From Liolophura sinensis (Eukaryota; Mollusca; Polyplacophora; Chitonida; Chitonidae): a stretch of 60,000 bases of DNA. A program made the translations under genes and the position numbers. The notes under the pieces are model-generated. The model did no database searches. It saw nothing but the letters and a program-made list of their open reading frames with translations, and was not told the DNA's origin. Positions 1 through 12,160 of the stretch are shown here, piece by piece. The DNA is taken from positions 21,217,788 to 21,277,787 of the forward strand of contig NC_088302.1 of NCBI RefSeq assembly GCF_032854445.1, in the 5' to 3' direction. The stretch's first letter is position 1, and each line of letters begins with the position of its first letter.

Positions 1-542
1 CTTTAAAACTAGATTTACTTGATAAAACGTTCTGTTGGTATTATGTTAAACATATGGTTTTTCAGTCGCAATACAAAAATATATTTATATAGTGCAAGCA
101 AAATAGTTTCTTGATCGGTGATGTGTCTAAAAACTTCAGAGATTTAGATATAGCAAAAAAACAAGGTGTTGTAATATTACTCCACATCGATCTTTAAACA
201 ATTTATTCAGCTTTTGAAGTACCACAAACGTGTTCAAAATCGAACCAAATTGATTAACAATTAAGCACAAGCGGCTTGTGGCGAGAGATGTTGATGTGAC
301 ACCGGAGGCCTTGCAATACAGAGTCACTAAAGCCGTTAGCAAGGGAAGATTCATATAAAGAGTAAGAAAAAGGTTGGTTTAGCTTACAAGGTACAGTTTC
401 ATTAAAGGTAACTAGTATAATTTCATGAAAAAATAGACTTTGCAGAAATACACATGCTGTATATGTAAATAGATTTTAACAAAAACTTGTAAGTTTTTTT
501 CTACATCGTATTACGATTCCTAATTTTTCGCACGAAGATCGT

Positions 543-641
543 TATATATATATATATATATATATATAGTGAGGTTCGAATCCATGACACGTCAGTGCTT
601 ATGTCATATAAAACTATTTTTTCATCAGTCAGAAAATAAAA

Positions 642-704
<63 letters not shown>
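543..704. repeat. Paired (TA)n microsatellites
   Basis: Two alternating TA tracts, about 543-568 and 644-704, flank a short unique block. The block itself (569-643) is a copy of a dispersed repeat described separately. The ORFs of alternating Y and I residues here are artefacts of the TA tracts. Confidence 0.95.
569..643 (+). repeat. Dispersed SINE-like repeat, copy 1
   Basis: About 75 bp that recur in inverted orientation at 1534-1612. Shared landmarks are the B-box-like GGTTCGAATCC, then ACGTCAGTGCTTATGT, then a TCATCAGTCAG block and an A-rich end. The B-box-like motif suggests a tRNA-derived head. No A box is seen, so this is a fragment or a short family. Confidence 0.6.
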
Positions 705-705
<1 letters not shown>

Positions 706-1533
706 CGTATGTCTGCCCTGTACATTCTAGAGGCTTGTCCTTGATGAGGTGGCTAGTGACCATGCAGGGATCCTCGCAGCAAACGCTATATAGCTACATT
801 ACCACGGAACTCGTCCAGAATTCGTAATATGGATACACCATTCCGCCGAACCCATCGTGTAATTCACGTAAAACACTGTTTATACACAATGTAAATTTTT
901 ACGCATTAAAGAGGGCAATGTGTCGCAGGTCAAACCACGCAGTGCAGGTGTCCACCATGTATATATACTAATACGTCGCGGTGAGAACTGATATACGGAG
1001 AGCATCGGACGACCCCCCAACGCTGATGTATAAATAGCTGTTTACTGTTCACGTTCACACAGACATTTTTCGAATTCTCTTCTGTTTTATTGGAATTTTC
1101 TGCGTTTATATGCAGTAAAACCCTCCCAGATATTGGCAGCGACACTTATATTGCTATACGATATTACTGTATATTGTCTGACATGCGGTGAGATACTCTG
1201 TATGAGCTACATAGCATATATAGAAATGAATAAATAAAAATGGTTCGCTGATGTAAAATAAAAGGGATGTCACACAGTATATGATATGATATTTATCTTA
1301 TTGCCTATCATCGGGCTACGATTTCCGAAAGGGAAGTGGCCCTAAAGCCAGTACTTCAGCAAATTACCTGTCATTGCATTTCCTGGTAATTTGATATGGG
1401 AACGAAAACTAAATATTGAAATAATATTTTTAAATACTTCAAATAAACTGAATTTGAAGGTTTGAATTCTTGTGAAAGTTCTTGTGGTGGAATTGGAATA
1501 TTTTTTTAAATATTATATTTAAAAACAATAAAA

Positions 1534-1612
1534 CATTTTTATTTCCTGACTGATGAAAACATGGTTTTATATAACATAAGCACTGACGTGTCCTGAATTC
1601 GAACCTCACTTC
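1534..1612 (-). repeat. Dispersed SINE-like repeat, copy 2 (inverted)
   Basis: Reverse-complement match to 569-643, about 80% alike by eye, including the ACATAAGCACTGACGTGTC block and the GAATTCGAACCTCAC end. The pair forms an inverted repeat spaced by about 0.9 kb. Confidence 0.6.
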
Positions 1613-1629
1613 ACATCGGTGCAAGACAT

Positions 1630-2054
1630 TTCGCCGTCATCAATATTGCCATTATTATCACCAATGTCATTACCATCGGCATCATCTATATTGCTATTAT
1701 CACCATCGTCAGTTTCATCGTCCCATCGATATTGCTTTTATCACCATCGTCAGTAGGCCCTACTATCACCACCATCTATTTTGCCATTATCACCATCGTC
1801 AGTTCATTTGCCAACAACTCTTTTGTCATCATCATATTCGTCATTATTGTCATTATCACTATCGTCAGTATCCTTGCCCTAACCATATAGTCTCCATCAC
1901 CATCGTCGTGTAAACCGTCGCCATCATCCAACAACATTACCATCGCCATCATCACTATTAACACTACATATCATCACTTTCATTACCATCCTCCTTTTCA
2001 TTATTATTATTATTAGTAGTAGTAGTAGTAGTATAATTATTGTTATTATTGTTA

Positions 2055-2086
<32 letters not shown>
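1630..2086. repeat. CATCAT-type degenerate minisatellite and ATT/AGT triplet tract
   Basis: Degenerate units such as ATTATCACCATCGTCAGT repeat through about 1970, followed by (ATT)n, (AGT)n and (TTA)n triplet runs at about 2005-2086. The open frames here (for example the poly-leucine ORF) come from the triplet repeat and are not genes. Confidence 0.85.
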
Positions 2087-2088
<2 letters not shown>

Positions 2089-2090
2089 AC

Positions 2091-5000
2091 TCCCTTATCG
2101 TACGCACCGCTAGAGTTAGTAAATATCACCACTTTCATGTTCATTGTCACCAGACAATATTACCACCATCTCAACACCATTACACATACATCAGTAAGAT
2201 CACCATTACCATGGTAAATACGTAACCAAGAGCCAATTTAAACGACCGTATCACTGTTAAATCAAGAGTGCAGCATGTCAAATTCTGATTCCGAATATGG
2301 TTTTTATGATATTTTTTCACAGTGAATAAAATGTAAATGAAGATTGCGGATCCCTTATGGGCTTTTTGAACCATCTGGAACAAGCTGAGGCATAGTGGCG
2401 TCAGTGATTATTTTCAGCTGGTGAACATGCTCATGTATTTCTACGTTCAGCAGTATATATAGTACACGTAATACAACAAATATTCTTATTTTCAATATGG
2501 CGTTATAACAGAGCAGGCCTATTTAAGGACTGTATTGAACTTGTGGCGTTCAAGTGCTTCAGACATTACTATATAGGCCAAAAAAGTCCATCGTAAAACC
2601 GAACTTTTTCGCATTTGATGAAATGATGAAAACCATATTGGACTCTGCATTGAATGGCCTTTTCAAATGATGGGTACTTTTATTGAAAAGTGGTCTACTC
2701 TTTCTAGATTTCTACCTTTCCATTTGAAGTAATGTTCTTTTTCTAAAACGATCCTTATCATTAAAAGTTTGGAATAAGACAGAAGTCCAAAAATTGGCGC
2801 AATACTGACAAAAAATATAAGCTGTCCTCATTCTTCAGTCCAGCCTGCTTTGACCGAGAATCGAATGCAAGGTAAAGCTATTTCGTTATTGTTAACCATC
2901 TTGCTCAGGAATTTAACACTGTGTTATACAATGCCGGGGATATTTCCTGATATATAAGATTGTAAGAAGCACTGTGTGAACAACAAATGTTCTGATATAG
3001 GCGCCTGCCCATTGGCCACTTGAGGGCTGTCACCGATTATTATCATCAAGGACCCACAGGGTGCGAGAGCGCCGACATGTACAAATACCCTGTCCTATGC
3101 TGCTTTTGCACCCACTGCTCTATCGTGTGTCCTATATCTGTTGTGCGAAATGCAAGCACGTTTACCACTTGGCCAAGGCTCGTACCTTGTACATCACACC
3201 TAGAAATGTTACAATGTCTTGCCAGGAGTGCTAATATGACATTGAGTGTAAAGCCCTTACGTTGGGGTCAGAGGTCAGGCGTCCCGAATGCTCCCGAGGT
3301 GTGACAAGTGCCCGTGTACATACTGATGACTGACGGACCGCGGGTCGAGAGGCTGTGGAGCGATGGCGTTAAGAGGAAGCTTGGTCGTCGATTACCCATG
3401 GAGCCAGTGTGTGGTGCAGGAGCAAAAGCCCCTGGGTGGTCGCCAAGTCAGGCCCTCACACACAGCAATCTGACGTCCTCCTAGAAGAAAACAGCAATTC
3501 GTTTTCAGTATTTTGCTTTCGGAGACGACATGAAATGTCTTTCACTCTCGTTAACCCCTATCAACAAAACACTAGCTTATCACAGAGATTTGCATGGGAT
3601 AATATAAGATTATATATACCAAGCAGAGCGAAAAAAAAACACACACGAAAATACGAAACAGGCGAACGCGAGAACTTTGAAAGACAAAGTAAAAAATAGT
3701 CATAAATGCAGCTGGTATTGAAGATTTCATCTCTAAAATAAACACGATGAGTGTAAGTTCAGCCAGATGGATGCTACGACAGAGAGATGTGATAAAACAA
3801 TATATATGCTATATAATCGTAAAGGAGCAGGCATTTTGTCACCGGATTATCTTCAGTGGGGATGCAGGAACTCCGGAATAACTCAGGAAGACTTAAAGCA
3901 AGTCGTCACCAACACTGAACTCAGTGCCATACTCCGTACAGCGTATGTGTCGCTCTCTACACTCGCTTTACACCACTACCACCACTTGACAAGCTCGACT
4001 TTGGATCCTGCATGTGAGACGCATGTACGCTTGTAAATTTAGGCTTGGACTCACAACTGATGTCCTCTCGCGGACTTGCAATGTATGAATTTGTTTCAGG
4101 TCTCCTTTAAAATCGTTGCGTACTTATGTACTTAAAATAAAAAGAATGGATGTGCATCAGGTATAAATAGAAACAAAGGTTGAAAGACTTTGTATTTTTT
4201 CTGACATCTCTTCCTGCTTCACAGATTTCTGTCCAAAATTTTTGCTAGTGGTCACAGATACGCAAAGAGGAGCGACGAAAGCGGCGCATGCGCTTTAAGG
4301 TGTATTTCTCAAAACAAGTTACATATGTCTTTAACCGTCGTTTGAGTAGATAGAAAGTCGGTACCATATGATTGATATAAAATATAGGAAAACTGGGAAA
4401 ATGGTCAAAGAACCTCACACAAAAAACAATTGTGTTGCATGAACACAGACCTGTGTCACATTTGAACGACTCTATCTGGTGTTGAAAGAACTGAACACAA
4501 GATATGTTGGATGTTATACACAATACTTGTTACAAAGACCTAACTTCATTTAAGTTCAACACAATTGTGTGTTTTATTATTTTTTTTTGCAACACCAAAA
4601 TGTGTACTTCACATTTATTTAACACATGTTGCTGTTGAGGTAAAACATTTCTCTGTTGAACGAAAACGACACAAGTTGTGCTACATTTCAACACAAGTGT
4701 TTTTTTTATGTGCGGGGTATAAAAACTACGTGATAAAGACCAACATTAGGTTTATATGAGGTACAATTTGTTTGTCGTAAATAACGGGAAAGAAAAATTA
4801 ACTTTTTTCTGTTATCTTTATGCAAGCGGAAGGCGATGTATTTCTTTACCTATAAAGAAGTTTGAAGTTATTCAGCATGTGAACTAAACTGTAGATAAGA
4901 ATGGAGGAACATCACATGCTATTCTTAAACTTCTCTTCTAAACCATCCTGAATTAGTTCTTCTTTTAGATATTTTTCTAAGAAGAAAGTCCTGTATATAT

Positions 5001-6749
5001 ACGTCAAAATAGAAAGGACAAACATAGGCTACGTTTTCATGACATTAACTATACGCAACAGCACGTACCTTATTCCACCTTGATTGATATTATTATGCAG
5101 GTCACTCTGAAAGCATTTCGTGGGACGTTGACAAAGCATGGACAAGCACAATTTATTGACTTTTATTCCGCGAAAGGCAATGTGAAACAGTTTGAGAAAA
5201 AACTCCTCGGTAAAGTAACTATTTGGACCAACGCAATGCGTGGCTTATAGCTTCAGTCAACAAAAGTCATTGAATTGTTCACTTGATAACAGTTGGCAGT
5301 TTTTGACAAAATGCTTTATTTCCAATTCGGGTACAACACTGATTTATTACGTCACTGATTTATTTACTTTAGTGATGTTTATTTAACACCGTGCGTATGT
5401 TCATGAATTTTTTGACTTACAGGACGATGATCAGGTTTATCCGTAGAAGAAAAGCGTAGAGTAAGCGCCCGAGCCGAAAGTACGAGCGCTGGATTTGAAC
5501 TTAGGACTCCATTGGCCACGGGTCTGATGGTCTGGGAGCCAGTTCTTATACTGACATGGGCCATGTAGTTGAAGCCAGTGTACATTGAAGCAATAGCGGT
5601 TTATATACAATAAATACAATCAGCTGATATGGCTTCGGTAAAGTGCAACTGCGCAGATTATATAGGTTATATTATTATGAAACGTTTATAGATCCTCAGC
5701 ATTTACTATATTTCTCCATAAAATACTGCTATATAGATGTCGGAGATGTAATGGCCGAGCATGTTTATGAGGATAGGAAAGTTGACGGGTGAGGTCCTCC
5801 CCAACGGTTCATCACCTTAAGATTATTAGAGTGTAGTGGTTTATTGTGGCCAATGTATACACTCACTCATCGCGTAGGGGACGGGAACACCCGGGGAACT
5901 AAACCGAAGGAGGGAAGAGAATCGGCGGTTGTTTAGAGAAAGAATGCTCGGGTCTAATCGCAGAACAAATTCAATTTCTTCAGCGTCGTTAAGTGGAAAT
6001 TGTTGAAGTACGCACCGATTTACGCCGTGAAAGACTTAACCGGGTCCTCGAAATCCTTAAACCTGTACGAGCCATTAGCGCGAGTTAAGCCTATGTACAG
6101 CGACATCGACACCCGATCAGCTGTAGAGTTTGCTCTTCAGACTCCCTTAAAATCGCAGACACTCAAAGAGCACCATCACCCCAACTCCCCACCCCATAAC
6201 CCTGCACCGTTAATTCCCCCACCACAAGATGTAATTTTCTGCAAACCTGAGAGAAAAAGTAGATTCATGGAATAAACTTTCTGGCTCATTCACACATATT
6301 GACAAACTCGGGTATACATGTAAGATTCACATGTGGACAATATATTGAGGACGTGCCAATCTCTTTCGTGTATTAACACGTCGATGTGTTGGAGTTTAAA
6401 GCTCCATTCATAAAAGCGACCGCCATCGTATCAATGAAAAAATATTCAGTATGGCATTAAACAAAAATCAGATTAATTATGCGAGTGGGTGAGGGTGGGG
6501 GGTGATGGTTGGTGGGAAGGGGGGGGGGGGTTAGGGCTGTGTGTCTTTTCCTATGCAGAACAAATACGATTGATCTTAACACATCGTTTAACAACAGACA
6601 ATATATCGTGTCAGTTTAGCTACAATGTATATGTTTTGCCAAATATAAATCCCCTATCATATGCATTACGTAGTCCAAGTTAGGATTACATTTACGTCCT
6701 AATATAGAGGATGTCTTGTGTGTAATATAGCCTATACTTATACTTACCT

Positions 6750-6752
<3 letters not shown>
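2091..6752. other. Gene-free upstream stretch
   Basis: No exon with convincing coding character was found. Contents noted: a GC-richer patch at about 3000-3420 with a nuclear-receptor-like direct repeat at 3265-3277, and tRNA-like B-box remnants (about 5488-5510, AGTTCAAATCC on the - strand) that look like decayed SINE pieces. The short ORFs have no recognisable domains or matching splice signals. Confidence 0.5.

Positions 6753-6821
<69 letters not shown>
6753..6821. repeat. (TA)n microsatellite
   Basis: About 34 perfect TA dinucleotides. Confidence 0.97.
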
Positions 6822-6823
<2 letters not shown>

Positions 6824-8775
6824 CTCACTTATCTTGCTGACTTACAAGCACGTGTCTTACTTATACAGTATATACTGCCCTAAACTACTATACTAAAAGT
6901 CACCAAACGTGGAACCAAACCCATTGTGTAACCGCTGTGGTATAAAGACATGTTGAAGTATTGAATCTCACTTTGATATTTAGGGCCAGTGTGTATACGT
7001 CTATATAGTGAATCTAAATGGGATACTAGTATATTATTGGATTAGTATACATGCCCTAAATGTCAAATATATAATACTGTGAATCATAATAATATTTTAC
7101 ATATATTAACATATATGTGTTTTGAGCCTGGGATATACACGTACATGTTGAACACGATGCATACGCTTGACCATCTGCAAAACTGTATATGAGGTATATG
7201 CCTGATAATTTAAGGCAACACTACATATTCTGGTCACCTCTTAAACTCACAAGAAACCTGGAATATGGTGTTAAACTACCGATGAATAACATATAATTAA
7301 ATAAATCATTTATTGTTGCCAATATTAAGCAAAAACTCGAGAATGGTGAAAAGAGAGGAATTTTACCAATATGACAGCACATTTAGCTTTATTTAAAGAC
7401 AGTCGGGGCACCTGTAACTTCAACGAAGGTCTTTATTACGATGGCCTGTTCGTGGCATCGAAATTTTTAATATTTTATAACGATTTATAGTATACTATAC
7501 TAGTATACTATGTTGTGTTTCAATGACCTTTCGCTGATGCTTATGTTAAAAGTGAAATCATTTTGGTAAACTAAATACAATCTCAACTTGTCCTATTTTA
7601 TGATAACCAGGTCGGAGAAATGGGCAACGCGGCCGGTGGCTACCACTGCACGTCTGGACAAAGGCGCACGGGTACATAGCCCCCCATAATAACGGTATCA
7701 GACTCGGTTCCTGTCGCCGACGATCGTAAACGGTTCCGACTGGATCAAGACAGTCTGGCCAATTGCTTATCTCCAGCCCCCACTGGACGAGACTGGGATC
7801 GTGGTGGACATTTCATCACTGCTAACAAAGTGGTCGGTGGAGGAGATAATTGGTGTGTTCAGCAGTGCAATGGTATCCCATTACACAAGAAATAGTTTGG
7901 GACTCCACGGCTGGTAGCACATCTAAATACAACCGTGCCGGAACCACACATCTTAAAATAAATCACTTCTGCACAGCTGATGAATTTAATTCGAACCTTT
8001 TTATCGGGTAGTGTATGAAAGGGAAAACGTAAGATTTAATGAATTTCAGTCAGGAGAAATAGTAAAAAGATTTTATTTTCTTTCCTTCTGTCTTTATTTT
8101 CGGAGATAATAGAAGTATCACAGAAAGAAAGAAAAGGAAATGTTAATGTTGATTCGATAAATGTGTGTATAATAGAATTCAAATAATTTAGCACTTGAAA
8201 GGTAATATACATTTATTACTCAAGGTCTGAAAGGTGAACAATTTCAACGACATACATAACTGTTATCTTGGAGTTTGGTTAAATATTTGATCTTTGGTAT
8301 AATCGATTGAATAAGTGTAAAAGAAGAATTGAACTTTAATTTAAATATGTGTCTTTTGATGCCTCTAAACAGTCAGTCGCAACGGCATGTTAATGCATGT
8401 GTCACCTGGCATATCTATACCGTACACATTGTTGTTACACTGGATTAAATAAACAGACAAACAAACCATTCAAGAAAACTGTAGTAAATAACAAGCACGT
8501 GAACCATAAATCTTGTCCAAATTGAACTTGGATCTGTTTTTTTTAGTAGATATTGTCTTGGCACGTACCGCACTGGTATACATGTATTGTTTGCGTGCGC
8601 CTGAAAACAATGATTTATATAGGTTAGACCTATACAAGTGTGTAATTGTAGTACCTTTTACAAAATACCTTAACGTCATGCTCATTCCGAAGCTTTACAC
8701 ATCTCAAACAAAACCGCAGACGTTGCTGCTAAACTGTCTCTGTTTATCCAATGCGCCAGTTTTCATCGGACTTAC
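6822..8775. other. Gene-free stretch with one GC-richer open segment
   Basis: Mostly AT-rich. About 7606-7893 is GC-richer and stays open in one + frame except for a single in-frame TAG at about 7671-7673, ending at a TAG at about 7891-7893. I do not recognise the translation, and the segment is treated under findings. Nothing else is supported. Confidence 0.4.
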
Positions 8776-8875
8776 TGGAGCATCCACAACGTTTGCACCA
8801 ATTACGATGACGCATGAGCCGAGGGGCAAAGCCATTGCGGGGTAAAGGAACCAGTAGCAGTTGTTGATGGATTTG
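8776..8875 (-). CDS. Candidate exon of an unrecognised membrane protein
   Basis: I do not firmly recognise this gene. On the - strand a pyrimidine-rich acceptor (CCCGTTCCCTGCAG) precedes a 100-nt open segment ending at a strong donor (CCA followed by GTAAGTCC at 8775 downward). It would enter with one leftover base and leave in phase 0, encoding 33 residues with a hydrophobic core (YWFLYPAMALPLGSC, then VIVIGANVVDAP). The IG..xxD.P pattern, with PVSPM following if read through, is faintly like the small membrane proteins annotated TMEM272-like in molluscs; that resemblance is from memory and weak. No partner exon was found nearby, so it may be a lone relic or chance. Confidence 0.3.
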
Positions 8876-10417
8876 CTGCAGGGAACGGGCATATACATTC
8901 ACAAATAGCGGTAGGTTTTCTCTTAATGAGGCCCCGTATGTTTGGACATGGCTTCGGTATGACCCGCTAATAACATATACACTGTATAATAGGCTTCATG
9001 GTTGATACTGACGTTTTTCTGGAAACTGGGTCCGTATATATGGTCCTAGACAAAAACATGTTTCAAACCGGCTTATATAGCTGAGGCTTGTGATGTTTTA
9101 AGGGGACCTACAGTATTTTGAATGTCTATAGGATACTATGTTCGAGTGCATTCCAGCTTTTGTACACATAAACTCTTTCAAACCATAAGTAATCTTAGGC
9201 CATTCTTTGTTGAAAAGATGACCACAGAGATAGAAGTTTTATCACCCATATTATATTAAATGTAAATGCAACTGTGGTCTTCTATATTACATGCATTCTG
9301 GCAACGTACAATGTCTAAATAATAAAGTTATCAAATACTATAGTTTATAGGCCTGCTATTATATATAAAACTCTAATTGGTTGCTTTACTGTTCGAAATA
9401 TACCAACAAAACTTTTGGTAATTTATATGTTTCAAAACTGATGACACATCGGCCTCAAAACCACAAACATGATTTTCTGTAGGCCTTTCTATACATGTAG
9501 TACTGTATGTGTTCACGTTATTCGATGAAAACCTTCTACAAAGCTATATATAACACTGATTCTATCGGCCTTGACGTATATGGCTGTATTCTTATCCTTT
9601 GTCGTAAATTAATTATCATATTTGAGAGTTGATAAAAAAGAAGGAGAAAAAAAACATTCATGCAAATTTATTAAGCCGATCTTACGCAGTTCCTATCTTG
9701 GAAACTGATGCCTTACGACATGTATATACACTGTCTTTCCCATCGTTATATTTTTACATTCAAACTCCTTTTCGGCCAGCACAACCTCTAGAGCAGGTTA
9801 TCACCAATGTCATTGTAAGCTTGTCTCGCCGACACTACGATCGCCTCCAAGTCTGGCGACCTTGTAATGTTACAAATTCAGCTTGTGTTTCCTCTTCAGT
9901 CCCGCTGTAATCAGGCTCGATGCAGACAGCGAGGCTGACACTAACCACTATGTGTGTATACGAAAACGACACCTTCTGATAAGGCCCCTGAATCGGCCGA
10001 ATTGTTCCTCGAGCTGGTCCCTATCCTGCCAACGGCTTACTTATCCCAATGCCCGCACCTCCATCACCTCTAACCCAGGACCGTCTACAGACTGCACCGG
10101 ATGTGAAAATCTTTCGTGTACGATTATACGGGAAAACAAAAAAAATAAATAAATAAATAACCGCTTTGATAAAGAACTTGATTTCATTGTTACATGCGAT
10201 GGCCTAGTCCTTAGTGAAGAAATCAACTGTTCTTCTATAAATTTTCATGGCAAAGCTGTCGCATTGAATGGCTTCTATCACATGGTGGCATTATCGCGTT
10301 TTCTAATGGCCCCTTTAAATCATACTACATGTACTACACAGGCTTTTGCAAAGACAAACCTCAGCTCTCTGCATTGGACTGTACGTCCAGATGAGGGGGC
10401 GTTCCAGTTTAACGGGA
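8876..10417. other. Upstream flank of hand, no gene seen
   Basis: No supported exon. From about 9780 to 10130 the sequence is GC-richer than its surroundings and contains a GATA-type site (CTGATAAGG, 9976-9984). It could be distal promoter or enhancer sequence of hand; this is inference. An (AAAT)n run lies at about 10140-10160. Confidence 0.4.
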
Positions 10418-10482
10418 GGCCAATCAGAGTGTAGCTTTCCAAAACAGAACCGCTGATTGGATGTCGTGCCCCAGTGACGTCG
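10418..10482 (+). promoter_or_regulatory. Inverted CCAAT pair and CRE-like site upstream of hand
   Basis: CCAATCA at 10420-10426 and its inverse TGATTGG at 10454-10460 lie 28 bp apart in opposite orientation. A CRE-type TGACGTCG follows at 10475-10482. They sit in a GC-richer block about 0.5 kb upstream of the hand start codon. CCAAT (NF-Y type) and CRE sites are usual in proximal promoters; use here is inferred from position only. Confidence 0.45.
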
Positions 10483-10668
10483 TCCAGAACGGAGTATGAT
10501 ATACTGGGCGTAACTGAGCTCTGTATCTCCACTTTCACATTGCATCTTCTCATTCAAATAGATATTCGACCTTAACTGAGTAACTGTAGTACATCCTTAG
10601 TGGACTCCTGTTACCAGTGCCGCTATAGGGGGTAGGGCGCAGATGTTCCTCGCTCCTAGCTGTCTCTG

Positions 10669-10818
10669 TATTTATATCACGACTCCGTGTATCCAGTCAT
10701 TCGCTCAGTCGGTGCTACTATAGAAGTAGCAAACCGTCGAATCGGACTTGTCAACACTCTCCACAACTGGACTGTATACAGAGCAGAACCAAAACCCTGA
10801 GTGGAGGGAGGTATATAT
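10669..10818 (+). promoter_or_regulatory. Candidate core promoter(s) of hand
   Basis: Two TATA-like elements precede the gene: TATTTATA at 10669-10676, followed 26-38 bp later by Inr-like CCAGTC and TCAGTC (10693-10710), and TATATAT at 10812-10818. The first pairing has better core-promoter spacing and would give a 5' UTR of about 270 nt; the second would give about 135 nt. No transcript data are available to choose between them. Confidence 0.35.
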
Positions 10819-10979
10819 CCTTCGTATTATAGCTAGATATCTACATCGTGCTGTGTGAGTTTGTAAACGTCCCCGGTTGAAGACGCTGGGTTGAGAAATC
10901 GTCAAAGAATTGGGCCAGGGACTTTCAAGCTGCAAAAAAGGACCGTATGTGAATAAGTTGTCAGTTGAGAGTATTCACC

Positions 10980-11498
10980 ATGAGTATCAGTGTGGGTGGT
11001 TATGGGCAGGGGTATGTCCACCCGGGACCCCTAGCGCACGACTTCTACGCCCAGTACCATCAGCCTCGCTATACGGACCAAGGGGACGGGACATACATCT
11101 CGAACTGGATGATGGCAAGCCGTCAGGACATGTCCCTCTCCCCTGGGGGGTCCCCTTATGCCATGGTTAACCCAGGCTCCCCCGGGGAGTATACCCAACA
11201 TATATCCTACGATACAGTAGATGGACAGATAAGAATGCGCTGTGTAAAACGCCGAGTGACAGCCAACAAGAAGGAAAGGCGACGAACCCAAAGCATCAAC
11301 ACGGCATTCGCGTCATTACGAGGCTGCATTCCCAACGTTCCTAACGACACGAAACTTTCCAAAATCAAAACTCTTCGCTTGGCCACAAGCTATATATCAT
11401 ATCTTATGGAGGTACTTTCTAAAGATGACCCGAAATTGGCGGAGGCGGGATTCAAAGCAGAGTTAGCCAAAAGATCGGATAAGAAAAAAGAGGAACAG
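10980..11498 (+). CDS. hand: hand bHLH transcription factor, exon 1
   Basis: This exon encodes residues 1-173 of the Hand (heart and neural crest derivatives expressed) factor, a nuclear class B bHLH protein that dimerises with E proteins and binds E-boxes in mesoderm, heart and visceral muscle development. The start is ATG at 10980 in a good context (TTCACCATGA), with an in-frame TGA at 10950-10952 upstream. A conserved N-terminal block ([17 protein letters not shown], residues 39-55) matches the YFHGW..PEMSP region of vertebrate Hand. The bHLH spans about residues 90-146, with basic region [17 protein letters not shown], a loop with [17 protein letters not shown], and helix 2 [14 protein letters not shown]; these are near-diagnostic for Hand. 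Coding stops at CAG before GTCAGT (11499), phase 0. Reading on would hit TAG at 11505. Mature length is 204 aa; vertebrate Hand2 is 217. Confidence 0.97.
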
Positions 11499-11554
11499 GT
11501 CAGTTAGACTTATTGTCATTTATAATGATATAAAAAAAACTGGACGTTGTTAAT

Positions 11555-12160
11555 ATATACTGAACCAAAAGCATGGCTACAAAAATTGGTGGATTCACAA
11601 GAACCAAAAGCAACCCTATATAGTCGCCCTGGTATATTCAACAGAAGGCTTAAGCATCCACATTTTGTATAATGTTCAAATTTGGTTTTATATCTTAATC
11701 TATAGTCTTTTTTATGTAAGTTGTTAGGACGATAATTACAAGTAAATGCATGGTGTGCAAAAAGATGGTGTGTGGTTTATATGTACTCTGGATAAAAAGT
11801 TTAACATTCTGCTTAATTCATAGGAAGGGACACACATTACATAATATATAGATTTCTATCCAAATGTTACTTAGTGTTCACAATTTGATTTATTTCTAGC
11901 TGTGGGTGAGGCTTAAAGCAAATAGGTACAAACTAGTTGGGCAACTTGGATGTTGTCTGTGTATACTGGACAGAAAGTAACTTTATAATCTTGGTATACA
12001 GATTCACAAGAAGGATGAAACACCACAAAGCTGCAGATATCCATCCAAATTGTATTTAATGTTGAACATTTGTCTTGTTTCTGTATTTTGTTTTGTTTTT
12101 GTTTTTTTTTTTTTTGTTTTTTTTTTTGGGTAAGTTGGAAGGACAAATAATTAAATGAAC
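11555..12160. repeat. Diverged ~200-bp tandem repeat, three units
   Basis: Three successive blocks share the order: ACTGGA or ACTCTGGATA, then TATCCAAATTG-like with ATGTTCAAATTTG-like, then GTAAGTTGTTAGGAC-like with ACAAATAATTA-like. Blocks begin near 11555, 11780 and 11955. Similarity is only moderate, so the duplication is old. The last block includes a T-rich run at 12090-12127. Confidence 0.5.

Noticed and set aside
501-827. ORFs of alternating Y and I residues
   Set aside because: Translation of (TA)n microsatellites. The same applies near 6616-6828 and 27553-27964.
2040-2225. Poly-leucine ORF
   Set aside because: Product of the (TTA)n triplet tract.
4420-4730. Cluster of ACACAATTGTGT-like palindromes
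   Set aside because: Considered as a MITE, but no consistent pair of terminal repeats could be matched. It may be chance in AT-rich DNA.
11031-11291. 86-codon - strand ORF opposite hand exon 1
   Set aside because: Shadow of the hand coding sequence, which is unambiguous by its bHLH.
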